The notes: generated from the sequence alone by a model not told the origin. A stretch of DNA of 64,000 bases from Chryseobacterium sp. (GCF_019236175.1 NZ_JAFAJM010000020.1:1-64000), one strand, 5' to 3'; shown: positions 1-9,878, counted from the first letter of the stretch. Numbers and translations: made by a program.

Positions 1-59
1 TTTTTCATGTCAGTGTTTAATTTAAGTTATTATTATTCGTTTATTCGGGTGCAAAAATA
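1..59 (-). promoter_or_regulatory. Possible promoter and start of a gene leaving the left edge
   Basis: Read on the minus strand, TATTTTTG (59 to 52) fits the Bacteroidota -7 box TAnnTTTG. About 44 bases downstream an ATG (8 to 6) is followed by A-rich codons, as in the MKK starts common in this window. The gene itself lies outside the window, so this is inference from a promoter-like box and a start codon only. No clear -33 box was found. Confidence 0.3.
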
Positions 60-195
60 TCCTTTTTACTCCATAACAGAAAGATTTGTGATCTTAATTT
101 AATATTGATCTAATCATACAAAGGTATTGCCGTAAAGCGACAGAATAGGTCGTATTTTATTGTAAAGAAGAAATTATCACATTCGTCTGATAGCT

Positions 196-227
196 AAAAA
201 AGCCACTCTTCCGAGTGGCTTTTTTTA
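196..227. terminator. Bidirectional intrinsic terminator
   Basis: An 8-bp perfect stem (AGCCACTC at 201-208, GAGTGGCT at 213-220) with loop TTCC is flanked by an A run on the left and a T run on the right, so it can work in both directions. It lies just after the stop codon of the minus-strand gene ending at 242. Confidence 0.85.
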
Positions 228-241
228 TTTTTTTAATGATA

Positions 242-637
242 TTATTGATAGATTACGACATTATCCTTTTTAAGCTGATAACCGCTTTTTTTGAAAGGAA
301 CCAACACATAACCATCTTTTTTCCAAGCTCTTGCTTTCCCTGCTCTGGTAAGAATGATACTTTCATTACCGGTATCTTTAACGAAAACCTCCGCCTTCTT
401 CATATCTTTGCTGAAAATCACAGCAGCCATGGAAGTAGAGCTTCCCTTAGGGGCAATTTCCGTTAATTTAATCTTTTGTTCAAATACTCTTACACAATCT
501 TTTTTAATTTGAGAGTAAGTGTAACCTGCTGAACCGATACATCCGTGAGCATCTCTATCGCCACCTACTACAGGTGTTTTTTGTGCGAATACCAAAGAAC
601 CAAGGAACATTGTACTGAGTAAAATTGTTTTTTTCAT
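242..637 (-). CDS. Small secreted protein of unknown function
   Basis: I do not recognise the family. The 131-residue product begins with a signal peptide (MKKTILLSTMFLGSLVFAQ, residues 1-19), so the mature protein of about 112 residues should be exported to the periplasm or beyond. The mature N-terminus is Gly/Asp-rich (GGDRDAHGC) and holds both cysteines (C33 and C48), which may form a disulfide. The rest is Lys-rich and alternates like a beta-sandwich. It stands alone: the bglX gene behind it ends 95 bases away, and a strong bidirectional terminator follows its stop codon, so it is probably monocistronic. Confidence 0.7.
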   Translation of the reverse strand: MKKTILLSTMFLGSLVFAQKTPVVGGDRDAHGCIGSAGYTYSQIKKDCVRVFEQKIKLTEIAPKGSSTSMAAVIFSKDMKKAEVFVKDTGNESIILTRAGKARAWKKDGYVLVPFKKSGYQLKKDNVVIYQ

Positions 638-732
638 GTTTTGTTGTATTAATAGGATAACTATCGTGGGTATTATTAAAAATCATGCCAAAACACACAC
701 AAAACACGTTCCTGTGAAAAAATTGATAGTCT

Positions 733-3060
733 TTACTTAGTCCAGTTGATTTTTAAATGCTGTACCTCTGAAGAGCTCGTTCCGATCATAATATCAAAGT
801 CTCCTGATTCCCAGTCATATTTCAAATCACCATTGTAGAATTTCAGATTCTCAGGGGTAATATCAAAGGTTATTTTTTTTGATTCCCCTTTCTTTAAGAA
901 GATTTTCTGGAAACCTTTCAGTTCTTTTACCGGTCTGGTGATACTTCCTACCATATCTCTGATATACAGCTGTACAACTTCAGCACCGTCATAGTTTCCG
1001 CCATTTGTTACCGTTACGGAAGCCTGAATGGTCTGATCACCTTTTGGACTGGTGTTAGAAACTGTCATATCCGAATAATTGAACTTTGTATAGCTCAATC
1101 CATATCCGAAAGGATACAACGGCGTATTGCATTCATCCATATAATTGGAACGGAATCTCTGGTATTCACATTTGTCTGTGAGTTTCTGATCTAAAGGGCG
1201 GCCTGTATTTTTAGCATTATAATAAATCGGGACCTGTCCAAGGCTTCTCGGGAAGGTCATCGGAAGTTTTCCGGATGGATTTACTTTACCAAAAAGTACG
1301 TCTGCCAGAGCATTTCCTGCTTCCGAACCGGGAAACCATGCGTTCAGAATAGCATCGGGTGTATCTTTTACATTTGTTAAAGCCAATGGGCGACCTGTGA
1401 AAAGAACCATTGCAATTGGCTTTCCGGTCTTTTTCAATTCATTCAACAGGTCAACCTGAGACTGTGGAATGGTAATTTCACTTCTTGACGAAGATTCACC
1501 ACTCATTTCTGCAGATTCGCCAATCGCCAAAATAATAACATCTGCTTTGTTGGCAATATCTACGGCTTCTTTTAATAATTGTTCTTTTGATCTGTTATCT
1601 CTGTCTGTTTTTTTACCATGAGCCGCATAGATTTCTTCCAGTTTAGCATCATCATCAATATTGGCACCTTTAGCAGAAAGGAATTTAACCTCTTTGCCGT
1701 AATTAGCCTGAAGTCCCTGCATCAGATTGACAGAAATATTATGTTTTGTAGCAACACTCCAGGTTCCGGCCATATTCATTGAATTATTCACCAGTGGCCC
1801 AATCACAGCCACTGTTCCTGTTTTTTTCAACGGCAATACCTGATTTTCATTTTTCATCAAAACCATGGACTGGGCAGCAACGTTTCTGGCTATGTTACGG
1901 TTTTCCAGATTATATACCTCTTTTGCTGCTAATTTGGCATCTCCGTGTTTATAAGGGTTATCAAATAAACCAAGATCATACTTTGCTTCAAGAATTCTTC
2001 TTGCCGCCATATCGATTTCAGCCTGTGTAACTTTTCCCTCCGATAAAGATTTTTTTAATGTGGTTAAAAAACCTTCTCCTACCATATCCATATCAACTCC
2101 GGCTTTTAAAGCTAAAGCAGAAACCTGCTGAAGATCTCCCATTCCGTGTTCTACCATCTCATTGATACCGGTATAATCGGTCACTACAAAACCTTTAAAC
2201 TTCCACAGATTTCTCAACACTTCGGTCTGCAGCCATCTGTTTCCTGTTGCCGGAACGCCGTCCACTTCATTGAAAGAGGCCATTACGGAAGCTACACCTG
2301 CGTCTACGGCAGCTTTATAAGGCGGAAAATATTCATTAAACATTCTTACATGACTCATGTCAACAGTATTATAGTCTCTACCGGATTCACCGGCTCCGTA
2401 AAGTGCAAAGTGCTTTACACAGGCCAGTATATTGGTACCGTTTGCCAGATCTTTCCCCTGATAACCGTATACCATATTCTTTGAAATTTCACTTCCTAAA
2501 TACGGATCTTCACCGGAACCTTCGGAAACTCTTCCCCATCTCGGTTCACGGGAGATATCCACCATAGGAGAAAACGTCCAGTTGATTCCGTCTGATGCGG
2601 CTTCTCTTGCTGCCACTTTTGCAGACTGCTGTACCAGATTCATATCCCATGATGAAGCTAATCCTAAAGGAATCGGGAACGTCGTTTCATACCCGTGAAT
2701 AACATCCATTCCGAAAATCATCGGAATTTTCAAACGGCTTTTTTCAACAGCTACTTTCTGAACGGCTTTGATTTTATCTGCTCCTTTTATATTGAACAAT
2801 CCACCTACCAATCCCTGCTCTACTTTCTTCCCGATATCGGAACTCTGAGCCTGTCCTGTAGTAAAATCTCCGGAAGTCGGCAGGTTAAGCTGACCGATCT
2901 TCTCGTCCAATGTCATTTTAGATAAAAGATTATCTACAAAGGCTTTCTTTTTTGCCTGATATTGGGCTGTCTGATAAGACTGTACGGGTTTATCTACCAT
3001 TTCCTGCGCCGAAAACACCGGTGAAAGGGCTAAGGCAGCGAGTACGATTAGTTTTTTCAT
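733..3060 (-). CDS. bglX: Beta-glucosidase, glycoside hydrolase family 3 (BglX-like)
   Basis: Exported beta-glucosidase that releases glucose from beta-linked oligosaccharides. The 775-residue length is normal for BglX. A signal peptide (residues 1-18, ending FSAQ) leads to the periplasm. The GH3 N domain follows (about 50-370) with the nucleophile Asp295 in the VVTDY motif, then the GH3 C domain (about 405-640) with GESAEMSGE, then a fibronectin-III-like tail (about 685-760). It lies after a susC-susD-GH144-esterase run but has its own promoter in the 186-bp gap before it. That promoter block resembles the one before susC, so co-expression is likely. In GH144 loci the GH3 partner can be specific for beta-1,2-linked sophoro-oligosaccharides. 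That specificity is inferred from context here. Confidence 0.93.
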   Translation of the reverse strand: MKKLIVLAALALSPVFSAQEMVDKPVQSYQTAQYQAKKKAFVDNLLSKMTLDEKIGQLNLPTSGDFTTGQAQSSDIGKKVEQGLVGGLFNIKGADKIKAVQKVAVEKSRLKIPMIFGMDVIHGYETTFPIPLGLASSWDMNLVQQSAKVAAREAASDGINWTFSPMVDISREPRWGRVSEGSGEDPYLGSEISKNMVYGYQGKDLANGTNILACVKHFALYGAGESGRDYNTVDMSHVRMFNEYFPPYKAAVDAGVASVMASFNEVDGVPATGNRWLQTEVLRNLWKFKGFVVTDYTGINEMVEHGMGDLQQVSALALKAGVDMDMVGEGFLTTLKKSLSEGKVTQAEIDMAARRILEAKYDLGLFDNPYKHGDAKLAAKEVYNLENRNIARNVAAQSMVLMKNENQVLPLKKTGTVAVIGPLVNNSMNMAGTWSVATKHNISVNLMQGLQANYGKEVKFLSAKGANIDDDAKLEEIYAAHGKKTDRDNRSKEQLLKEAVDIANKADVIILAIGESAEMSGESSSRSEITIPQSQVDLLNELKKTGKPIAMVLFTGRPLALTNVKDTPDAILNAWFPGSEAGNALADVLFGKVNPSGKLPMTFPRSLGQVPIYYNAKNTGRPLDQKLTDKCEYQRFRSNYMDECNTPLYPFGYGLSYTKFNYSDMTVSNTSPKGDQTIQASVTVTNGGNYDGAEVVQLYIRDMVGSITRPVKELKGFQKIFLKKGESKKITFDITPENLKFYNGDLKYDWESGDFDIMIGTSSSEVQHLKINWTK

Positions 3061-3139
3061 AAATCTAACTTCTTATTGTTCTATTTTGATTAACGTCTGA
3101 CGTTATTTTTAACTGATTCTGTCGGATCGACCTGTTTTC

Positions 3140-3171
3140 ATTGTCTCTAAAAAAGACAATACTCAAAAATA
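3140..3171 (-). promoter_or_regulatory. bglX promoter with operator-like inverted repeat
   Basis: On the minus strand TATTTTTG (3171-3164) fits the TAnnTTTG -7 box. A perfect 6-bp inverted repeat (ATTGTC at 3140-3145, GACAAT at 3155-3160) sits over the expected transcription start, 80-100 bases before the bglX ATG. No good -33 TTTG lies at the right distance, which suggests dependence on an activator. About 39 of 50 bases across 3142-3191 match the block upstream of susC (9892-9941). Confidence 0.6.
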
Positions 3172-3246
3172 TGAAAATTATTCAATACTATTATATATTT
3201 TCAGGGTTTTCCTCATTTTGATAAGGATCAATTTCCTTTGGATAGC

Positions 3247-3951
3247 CTAGTATTTCTTTTTTGAAAGCATCCATTCATATAATTTAGGATCTGAATAAGC
3301 AGAATCCCAGGAATTATGGTTGTCATTTGGAAAAATTATCAATTCTGCGGACGGGTTTACGGGATGAAGCTTTTGATAAAATTTAAAAGCATTCTCCGGC
3401 AATACAATATCATCCATTCCGCCATGAAATATTTTCATATTTAGATTTTTGTATTGCTGAATATTAGCTGTCATCACCTGATCCGTAGGGGCACAGACGG
3501 AAGCTACTGCAGCAAACATCTCGGGGTGTTCCATCGCTAATTTCAATGTTCCCCAGCCTCCCATAGAAAGTCCTGTCAGATAAATTCTGGAGGCATCAAT
3601 TTTATACTTCTTCTGAATTTCTTTAATTAAATTGTAGACTGTAACGGTATCCCACCAAGTACCTTCAGGACATTGAGGAGCCAGGATAGCCACCGGTTCT
3701 TTAATCAGATCCTTATACGTAAAAGGACTATGTGCTTTTACCATATCCAGCTGCGTCCCTCTTTCTCCGGAACCATGAAGGAAGACCATCAACGGAACAT
3801 TTCCCTTGGTTTTTTGAGGATAGTCCAGAATATAGGATATTTTCTCTGTTTTTTTAACTTCTTTGTTGAGTTCTGCTTTTATTTCCTGAGCGTTCAATGA
3901 TAATGAAAACGGGAATAATAAAAGGGGAACATACTTTAATTTTAATTTCAT
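3247..3951 (-). CDS. Secreted alpha/beta-hydrolase, putative carboxylesterase
   Basis: Alpha/beta-hydrolase of the PHB-depolymerase/prolyl-oligopeptidase-like esterase group, probably removing acyl decorations from the glycan or oligosaccharides handled by this locus. From the chosen ATG the product has 234 residues. That start gives a clean signal peptide (MKLKLKYVPLLLFPFSLSLNAQ); the longer frame reaching 4026 adds 25 residues without signal character. Visible motifs are HGSGERG (oxyanion region), the nucleophile elbow GLSMGGWG and the late His in NDNHNSWD, with an Asp in GGMDDIV completing the usual triad. It lies 89 bases after the GH144 gene and probably ends the susC operon. The physiological substrate is not visible. 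Confidence 0.8.
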   Translation of the reverse strand: MKLKLKYVPLLLFPFSLSLNAQEIKAELNKEVKKTEKISYILDYPQKTKGNVPLMVFLHGSGERGTQLDMVKAHSPFTYKDLIKEPVAILAPQCPEGTWWDTVTVYNLIKEIQKKYKIDASRIYLTGLSMGGWGTLKLAMEHPEMFAAVASVCAPTDQVMTANIQQYKNLNMKIFHGGMDDIVLPENAFKFYQKLHPVNPSAELIIFPNDNHNSWDSAYSDPKLYEWMLSKKKY

Positions 3952-4040
3952 ATTGTAATTGATGTTTGGGGTAAAGGTATGATAAACAACCATGAATGCA
4001 CCCATAATTTCGGGGAAAACATTCATGGCTGATGGGTGGT

Positions 4041-5429
4041 TTATTTTATTCCGTATTTCGAAGACTTAAAACTTAGCTTTTTCAGTCCCTCTTGGATTTC
4101 CGGAGCATTCATAAACAGTTTCCAAAGGAATCCTGATCTGTAATTTTCAATCATCGGGGCAATGGTTCCCTGATCAATCGCCAGATATCTTGGAGTAAAC
4201 CAGTTATTATAATTAATGGATGTTGCATCATAGGGTCCTGCAGAACCTATAAACTCAGGTTTCTGGGTATAGATGAATCTCAGAAAATCCATTGATTCTT
4301 TCGGAGTATACGGGAAGCTGCTTAAAGCGGCAGTAGGAGTAATCACTCCGTTGTCATTACCCGGCATATGGGCAGTATACCCTGTGCTTCCGTCTTCATT
4401 TCTGGTATAACCGGCTGTCAGTCCCCAATAGTTTGGACCGTAACCCTTCCATTGTTTTGGATTCTCAACACAGTATTTATAGTCAATAAGCGTTTGATTT
4501 TTATTAACTTCAAAATAGTTCTTCACCAGCTTATCTGATAATCCTGTAGGATCAAGTCCGATATAAGAATATTGCGCCCAGAAAAGAGGGCCGCCATATT
4601 CTTCGGCATAATTGTGTTTTACATACAGAGGCAATCCGTATTTTGTTTTTTCAGTAAGGTAGGTTCCGTTTCTGGTCCAGCCTTTATAATAGGTTTCGGC
4701 ATCAATAGAATAAGTAGGTGAAGACGCTGCCAAAATATAGGTAATGAGACATTCGTTATACCCTTCTAAAGGAAAATTCATTTCCCATTGGTACTCCGGT
4801 GACCAGTGCCAGTATAATACTTTTTCTCCTCCTTTTGTATACCAGTTCCACTGAATTCCCTTCCACAGTTCATCACATTTTGCCGCTAAAGCTTTTTCTT
4901 CCGCATTTCCGTTTTTAAAATATTCCCGGACCATCAGTATTCCTGAGGTAAGAAATGCTGTTTCTACAAGATCTCCGCCATTGTCTTTTTTACCAAAAGG
5001 GACTGTTTTTCCGGTTTCCCCATTGATCCAGTGAGACCATGCTCCTTTATGGCGGTCTGCTTTGGCAAGAAAATCCATGATATGGGTCAGTCTTTTTACG
5101 GCTTCTTTTCTGGGAACGAATCCTCTTTCCACACCCACCAGAATAGTAGCCAATCCGAATCCTGAACCACCGGTTGTAATCACATGTTTGTCATTATCCG
5201 GATACATATCGTCTTCATGATAACGTTCTCTTCCCAACATTGAATGAGGTTCTGCATATTCCCAAAAATATTTCAGAGCATCTTTCTGCACTCTGTCCAT
5301 CAGCTGCTCATTAGTACTATTAGTCTTAACCACTGTTTTGGAAGCCGATCCGGACTGAGAAATCTGAGAATTTTTACAGGAAACCGTTAATGATGAAGCG
5401 ATAATAGCTGATAATACGATCTTTTTCAT
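4041..5429 (-). CDS. Glycoamylase-like (PF10091) lipoprotein, probable GH144 endo-beta-1,2-glucanase
   Basis: Product of 462 residues with a lipoprotein signal ending at Cys18 (SLTVSC), so it is probably membrane-anchored and possibly surface-exposed. The rest is one glycoamylase-like (alpha/alpha)6 barrel with the family blocks GGSGFGLATILVGVERGF, GGDLVETAFLTSGIL and a C-terminal YRSGFLWKLF. PF10091 proteins are often labelled glucoamylase, but the characterised bacterial enzyme with this architecture (Chitinophaga pinensis Cpin_6279, founder of GH144) cleaves beta-1,2-glucan to sophoro-oligosaccharides. It follows susD by 74 bases and is clearly in the same operon. Family membership is well supported; beta-1,2 specificity is inference strengthened by the GH3 gene nearby. 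Confidence 0.85.
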   Translation of the reverse strand: MKKIVLSAIIASSLTVSCKNSQISQSGSASKTVVKTNSTNEQLMDRVQKDALKYFWEYAEPHSMLGRERYHEDDMYPDNDKHVITTGGSGFGLATILVGVERGFVPRKEAVKRLTHIMDFLAKADRHKGAWSHWINGETGKTVPFGKKDNGGDLVETAFLTSGILMVREYFKNGNAEEKALAAKCDELWKGIQWNWYTKGGEKVLYWHWSPEYQWEMNFPLEGYNECLITYILAASSPTYSIDAETYYKGWTRNGTYLTEKTKYGLPLYVKHNYAEEYGGPLFWAQYSYIGLDPTGLSDKLVKNYFEVNKNQTLIDYKYCVENPKQWKGYGPNYWGLTAGYTRNEDGSTGYTAHMPGNDNGVITPTAALSSFPYTPKESMDFLRFIYTQKPEFIGSAGPYDATSINYNNWFTPRYLAIDQGTIAPMIENYRSGFLWKLFMNAPEIQEGLKKLSFKSSKYGIK

Positions 5430-5503
5430 AATTCAAATAATTTAAAAATTCATTCCTAAAAGAAGAGGAGAACTCACATTCTCCTCTAAGTTTATCATTA
5501 ATT

Positions 5504-6967
5504 TTAATAGCCTGGGTTTTGTGCCGACAGACCACCTGCTTCCATAATGAAGTCTTGCGGAAGCGGAAACAATTCATGTTTTCCAACTTTGAATACTTTT
5601 CCACCATCCGCAGCCATGGCGGCTTCAGCCTGTCCTGTTCTTACCAGATCAAACCATCTGTCATGTTCGAAAGCCAGTTCAAGTCTTCTTTGCTTCCAGA
5701 TATCTGTTCTTACATCTGCTTGTGAAACTGCTGGAGTATTTCCGATATTCGCTCTGTTTCTTACCATATTCAGGAAAGGAATGGCAACAGAAGTCTGCCC
5801 CAGCTCATTCATAGCTTCAGCTTTGATCAGTAAAACCTCAGCATATCTCAGATAACGAATATTAACATCCGTGGAAGCTGAACTTCTGTAATCAGATGAG
5901 TAAGCTTTATAGTTATAGAATTTATTTTCAACGTTAGGCCCTACATAATATCCGTCATAAAGCGTCATATCTTTATGGATAATAGTAGCATCTCTTCTTG
6001 TATCAGTGGCAGAATAGGCATCATATAACCCCTGGGTAGGAGTTGCAAATCCCCAACCCCAGCCTGTGGTTCCTCTTGCTCCCTGTACCTGGCTGTATTG
6101 TTGAATTGCTCTTCCTGCCGTTCCTCCGCTACCATTGATTTCGAATACAGATTCAGCATTATTTTCGCCTGACACTTTATAGATATCCTGAAAATTCTGT
6201 GTCAGAGAATAGCCTGTTACCAGATTAGATTCATCTACAGCCAGTTGCCATTTTTTCTGATACAGATATACTTTTGCTAACAATGCGTGTGCTGCTCCTA
6301 TAGAGGCTCTTCCAACATTGGCTCCTGTATAGGCCGAACGGTCCGGTAAAACGGCAATAGCATCTTTTAGGTCTTTTTCAATAAAGGCATAGATCTCCTC
6401 TTTTGTTTTTCTGGTAAGTACCATTTTCTTATCTTCTTCAACTCCTGAAACAGGAATACGGTCTACCAAAGGCACTCCGCCAAAAGATTTTACAAGAGTA
6501 AAATACATAAAGGCACGCAAAAATTTAGCTTCACCGATCAGTCTGTCTCTCAATGCAGGATCTGCTTTATCTAATTGGGGAATATATTTCAATGCCTGAT
6601 TACATCTGTTGATCCCCTGATAATTGGAAGCAAAAAGCTCTTTAAATGAAGGGGTGGAAGGGGTAAAATTTAGTGCATCAAGAATATCCTTATCTGAACC
6701 TGTATCTCCCGGGCTAGATCCTTTATCTGCATCATCAGAAACAATGGAAGTTACCCCGATCCAGGCAAAGGTACTCATATTCCAGTCTAAAAACTTCGCA
6801 TAAATAGCCGTTACAAAGCTAGTGGCTCCGTCATTATTATTATAGATATCAATACTGCTTTCCGGAATAGCTTCCGTAGGTGAAACATCTACGAAATCAT
6901 TACTACAACTTTGATTTACGGCTCCTAAAATTAAAAATGCTGCCGCTATGATATATTTCTTATTCAT
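5504..6967 (-). CDS. SusD/RagB-family glycan-binding lipoprotein
   Basis: Outer-membrane glycan-binding lipoprotein that caps the TonB-dependent transporter encoded just upstream. The 487-residue product has a lipobox ending at Cys21 (GAVNQSC), the SusD N-terminal TPR-rich region (LRDRLIGEAKFLRAFMYF, typical of the family) and the RagB/SusD C-terminal signature: RYLRYAEVLLIKAEAMNELG, then FPLPQ and a terminal NPGY. Only 4 bases separate it from susC, as expected for an obligate pair. Ligand specificity cannot be read from sequence. The neighbouring GH144 enzyme points to a glucan, perhaps beta-1,2-linked. Confidence 0.95.
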   Translation of the reverse strand: MNKKYIIAAAFLILGAVNQSCSNDFVDVSPTEAIPESSIDIYNNNDGATSFVTAIYAKFLDWNMSTFAWIGVTSIVSDDADKGSSPGDTGSDKDILDALNFTPSTPSFKELFASNYQGINRCNQALKYIPQLDKADPALRDRLIGEAKFLRAFMYFTLVKSFGGVPLVDRIPVSGVEEDKKMVLTRKTKEEIYAFIEKDLKDAIAVLPDRSAYTGANVGRASIGAAHALLAKVYLYQKKWQLAVDESNLVTGYSLTQNFQDIYKVSGENNAESVFEINGSGGTAGRAIQQYSQVQGARGTTGWGWGFATPTQGLYDAYSATDTRRDATIIHKDMTLYDGYYVGPNVENKFYNYKAYSSDYRSSASTDVNIRYLRYAEVLLIKAEAMNELGQTSVAIPFLNMVRNRANIGNTPAVSQADVRTDIWKQRRLELAFEHDRWFDLVRTGQAEAAMAADGGKVFKVGKHELFPLPQDFIMEAGGLSAQNPGY

Positions 6968-6971
6968 TTTT

Positions 6972-9827
6972 TTAAAAATTTAGGTTAACGCCAAATACGA
7001 AAGATCTCAGGGTTGGATAGTTATTCAACTCTACTCCTGCCAGTTTGTAAGGATCTCCTTCCGATGCAGGTTCTGCAGGGTTATATCCTGAAAGTTCAGA
7101 AGAATATCCTGAATATTTCTGGAATACAAATGGGTTAATTGCACTTACATAAAGTTTAATAGACTTCATATAGGTGGTTACATTTTTAAACGTATATCCT
7201 ACAGAGATATTATTAATTCTGAAGTAATCCCCATCTTCTAAAAAGAATGTAGATGCGATAGGAATACTAGTGTTCGGAGCAGGATTAGCTGCATTCGGAT
7301 TGGCTGCAGTCCAATAGCTGTTGGCTACTGATGCTTCAATATTCTCTCCACTGATTCTCTGTGCTTTTTTACCGTTATAGACTTTGAATCCGAATGCTCC
7401 ATATCCGTTCACTGCAAAATCCCAGTTTTTATAAGACATGGAAATATTGATCCCTAAAGTAGATTTTGGAATGTAAGAATCAAAAAACTTTCTGTCTCCT
7501 GCATCGGCCTTACCGGTAATACCATTACCGTTTAAGTCCTTAAACTTCATATTACCGTTGGCATCATATCCGTCAAACTCCCATAAATAAAAACTCCCCA
7601 ATGCATGACCTACGGTTGCAGCGTTGAAGTATTTTGTTTCTTCACCGTTTCCTAAGCTTCCGCCCGCAATTTGGGAAACCGGCTTGGACAGGTTGATACT
7701 TGTCAGTTTATTATTATTGTAAGAATAATTAGCGCCGATGGAATAGGTAAAATCCTGTCCGATGGTATCAGACCAGTTAAGGCTTACTTCCGCTCCTTTA
7801 TTAACAACACTTCCCATATGCGAATAGTTCACTTCTGAAATTCCGGTAGCCATATAAGGGGTCACAGCAAGGATGATATTTTTAGTTTCTCTGTTATAGA
7901 GATCAAAACTACCTGTTAGTCTCTTATTTAAAATGGCAAAATCCAGGCCTAATGAAGTTTCTTCTGTTACTTCCCATCCCAAATCCGGATCATATCCTTT
8001 ATTAACGGTAACTCCATTACTTACCGCCGAGCTTCCGAAACCATAGTTGTATGAAGAACCCGACAATAATGGTAAATAATTAAGGGGAACGTTCTGATTT
8101 CCGATTCTACCCCAGCCTCCTCTTATTTTTAAATTATCAAAGAAACCGCCTTTCAGGAATTCCTCTTCTGAAATAATCCATCCTGCACCGAACGATGGGA
8201 ATGTTCCCCACTTATGTCCATCTGCAAACTGAGAAGATCCGTCGCGTCTGACAGTACCGCTCAACAAATAACGGTTCATGAATTTATATTGCAGTCTTGC
8301 AAAATATGAAATCGTTGTATTTCTGTTTTCCTTAATAGATTCAAGTGCTTTCGTGCTGCTATCACTATATAGGTATCCGTAATAGTCTGTTCCTGTTAGG
8401 TTCCAGTAATCAGACTGGTTCGGAACATTTTTTCTATTGATGATTGTAGTTTCCAAACCATCTTTTACAGAGGCTTCAGTACCTGCCACCAATTCAATAT
8501 CATGATTATCAAACTTCTTGGTATAAGTCAGATAATTACTTAATACCCAGTTGTAATAATTCTGGTTTTTGTTGGTTAGCCTGTTGATCGGATCTGAAGC
8601 TCCGTATCCGCTTACTACTCTCATTGGATCGTTCCCCAGCCAGATGGCTCTGGAATCAATAAAGTTATAGTATTTATAGGTATTATACTCCCCGTTAAAC
8701 TGAGAAGTGAATTTCAAATCCTTATAGATATCGATGTCCAGTTTAAGACCACCCTGTAATAAGAAATTCTTTCCGCGCTGATTATCAAAAGAAAGATCCA
8801 TTACCGGATTACCGACATTGTTGAATCGTCCGCCGGTATAACTTATATTTCCGTTAGCATCATAGATAGGCTGCCCCCACTGTCCGTTAGCATAATGTAC
8901 CGGTACAAGAGGAGACTGCTTGTAAGCAGTAGTAAAAACACCCAGAGATTTTGGAGTGTCGTTGGTAAAGGTCACACTTAAGTTTTGTGATAACCTGATC
9001 CCTTTGGTGATTCTGTATTCGTTATTGGATCTTACAGTGGTTCTGTTATAGTTTGTCCCTTTCAGAATGGACTGCTCATCATAATTACTGAAGCTTAAGA
9101 AATACTTAACAGCATCTGAAGATCCGGAAATCGAAACATTGTGCTGATTGTAAACCCCGGTTCTTGTAATTTCTTTAAACCAGTTTGTATTATAAGGCTG
9201 ATTAGGATTTAAAAGACCTTTCCCCAGACTTGACAGACCTATGTTATTATAGGTTACAAATTGTGAAGTATCTGCCATATCAATGGTTTTTAACGGAGTT
9301 CTAAATCCAACCATCCCGTCGTAAGAAACACTTAGTCTCCCTTTACCGGACTTTGTTGTAATAATAATAACTCCATTAGCAGCTCTGTTCCCGTAGATAG
9401 CCAACGCAGCAGCATCTTTAAGAACATCATAGGTTAAAATATCATTGGAATTAATATTATTAATGTTGTTGGTAAACATTCCGTCTACAACATATAATGG
9501 CGTTCTTCCTCCAAGCACGGTACCAAGTCCCCTGATGGTTACGGTGGGAGTAGATCCCGGCATATCGGAAGCGGTAACCTGAACTCCGGCTGCTTTACCC
9601 TGAATAGCCTGTGAAGCATTAAGGACCTTGGTTCTGGTAACTTCTTCTGCACTGATGGAGCTTACGGAAGTTGTATTGTCAACTTTCTTACGGCTACCAT
9701 ATCCAATCATGACTACCTCGTCTATTTTCTGGACTTTGGCAGAATCCGATTTAACCTGTGCATCCACATTCATCCCAAAGTATAAAACCGCGATGAGGCA
9801 TGGATACTTTAAATTGCCTTGTTTCAT
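6972..9827 (-). CDS. SusC/RagA-family TonB-linked outer-membrane transporter
   Basis: TonB-dependent importer that moves oligosaccharides across the outer membrane together with the SusD partner. The 951-residue product begins with a short signal peptide and goes almost directly to the TonB-box/plug start IDEVVMIGYG (near residue 35). The plug continues with QGKAAGVQVT, TIRGLG and PLYVVDG, followed by the 22-strand barrel and an aromatic C-terminus (NLNF). Unlike many SusC proteins it lacks an N-terminal carboxypeptidase-D-like domain, and there is no STN domain, so no direct anti-sigma signalling is expected. First gene of the susC-susD-GH144-esterase operon. Confidence 0.95.
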   Translation of the reverse strand: MKQGNLKYPCLIAVLYFGMNVDAQVKSDSAKVQKIDEVVMIGYGSRKKVDNTTSVSSISAEEVTRTKVLNASQAIQGKAAGVQVTASDMPGSTPTVTIRGLGTVLGGRTPLYVVDGMFTNNINNINSNDILTYDVLKDAAALAIYGNRAANGVIIITTKSGKGRLSVSYDGMVGFRTPLKTIDMADTSQFVTYNNIGLSSLGKGLLNPNQPYNTNWFKEITRTGVYNQHNVSISGSSDAVKYFLSFSNYDEQSILKGTNYNRTTVRSNNEYRITKGIRLSQNLSVTFTNDTPKSLGVFTTAYKQSPLVPVHYANGQWGQPIYDANGNISYTGGRFNNVGNPVMDLSFDNQRGKNFLLQGGLKLDIDIYKDLKFTSQFNGEYNTYKYYNFIDSRAIWLGNDPMRVVSGYGASDPINRLTNKNQNYYNWVLSNYLTYTKKFDNHDIELVAGTEASVKDGLETTIINRKNVPNQSDYWNLTGTDYYGYLYSDSSTKALESIKENRNTTISYFARLQYKFMNRYLLSGTVRRDGSSQFADGHKWGTFPSFGAGWIISEEEFLKGGFFDNLKIRGGWGRIGNQNVPLNYLPLLSGSSYNYGFGSSAVSNGVTVNKGYDPDLGWEVTEETSLGLDFAILNKRLTGSFDLYNRETKNIILAVTPYMATGISEVNYSHMGSVVNKGAEVSLNWSDTIGQDFTYSIGANYSYNNNKLTSINLSKPVSQIAGGSLGNGEETKYFNAATVGHALGSFYLWEFDGYDANGNMKFKDLNGNGITGKADAGDRKFFDSYIPKSTLGINISMSYKNWDFAVNGYGAFGFKVYNGKKAQRISGENIEASVANSYWTAANPNAANPAPNTSIPIASTFFLEDGDYFRINNISVGYTFKNVTTYMKSIKLYVSAINPFVFQKYSGYSSELSGYNPAEPASEGDPYKLAGVELNNYPTLRSFVFGVNLNF

Positions 9828-9878
9828 ATAGTTTCAATTTTATTCGTACAATCAAATTTCGGTAAATGTCATTGTAGT

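Noticed and set aside
4041..5429. Starch-type (alpha-glucan) utilisation locus, from the glucoamylase label
   Set aside because: There is no GH13, GH31 or GH97 gene. The protein belongs to the PF10091 group whose characterised member acts on beta-1,2-glucan.
5374..5607. Small gene between susD and the GH144 gene
   Set aside because: The open frame overlaps the 3' end of susD out of frame and has no start context or protein-like composition; it is a shadow frame.
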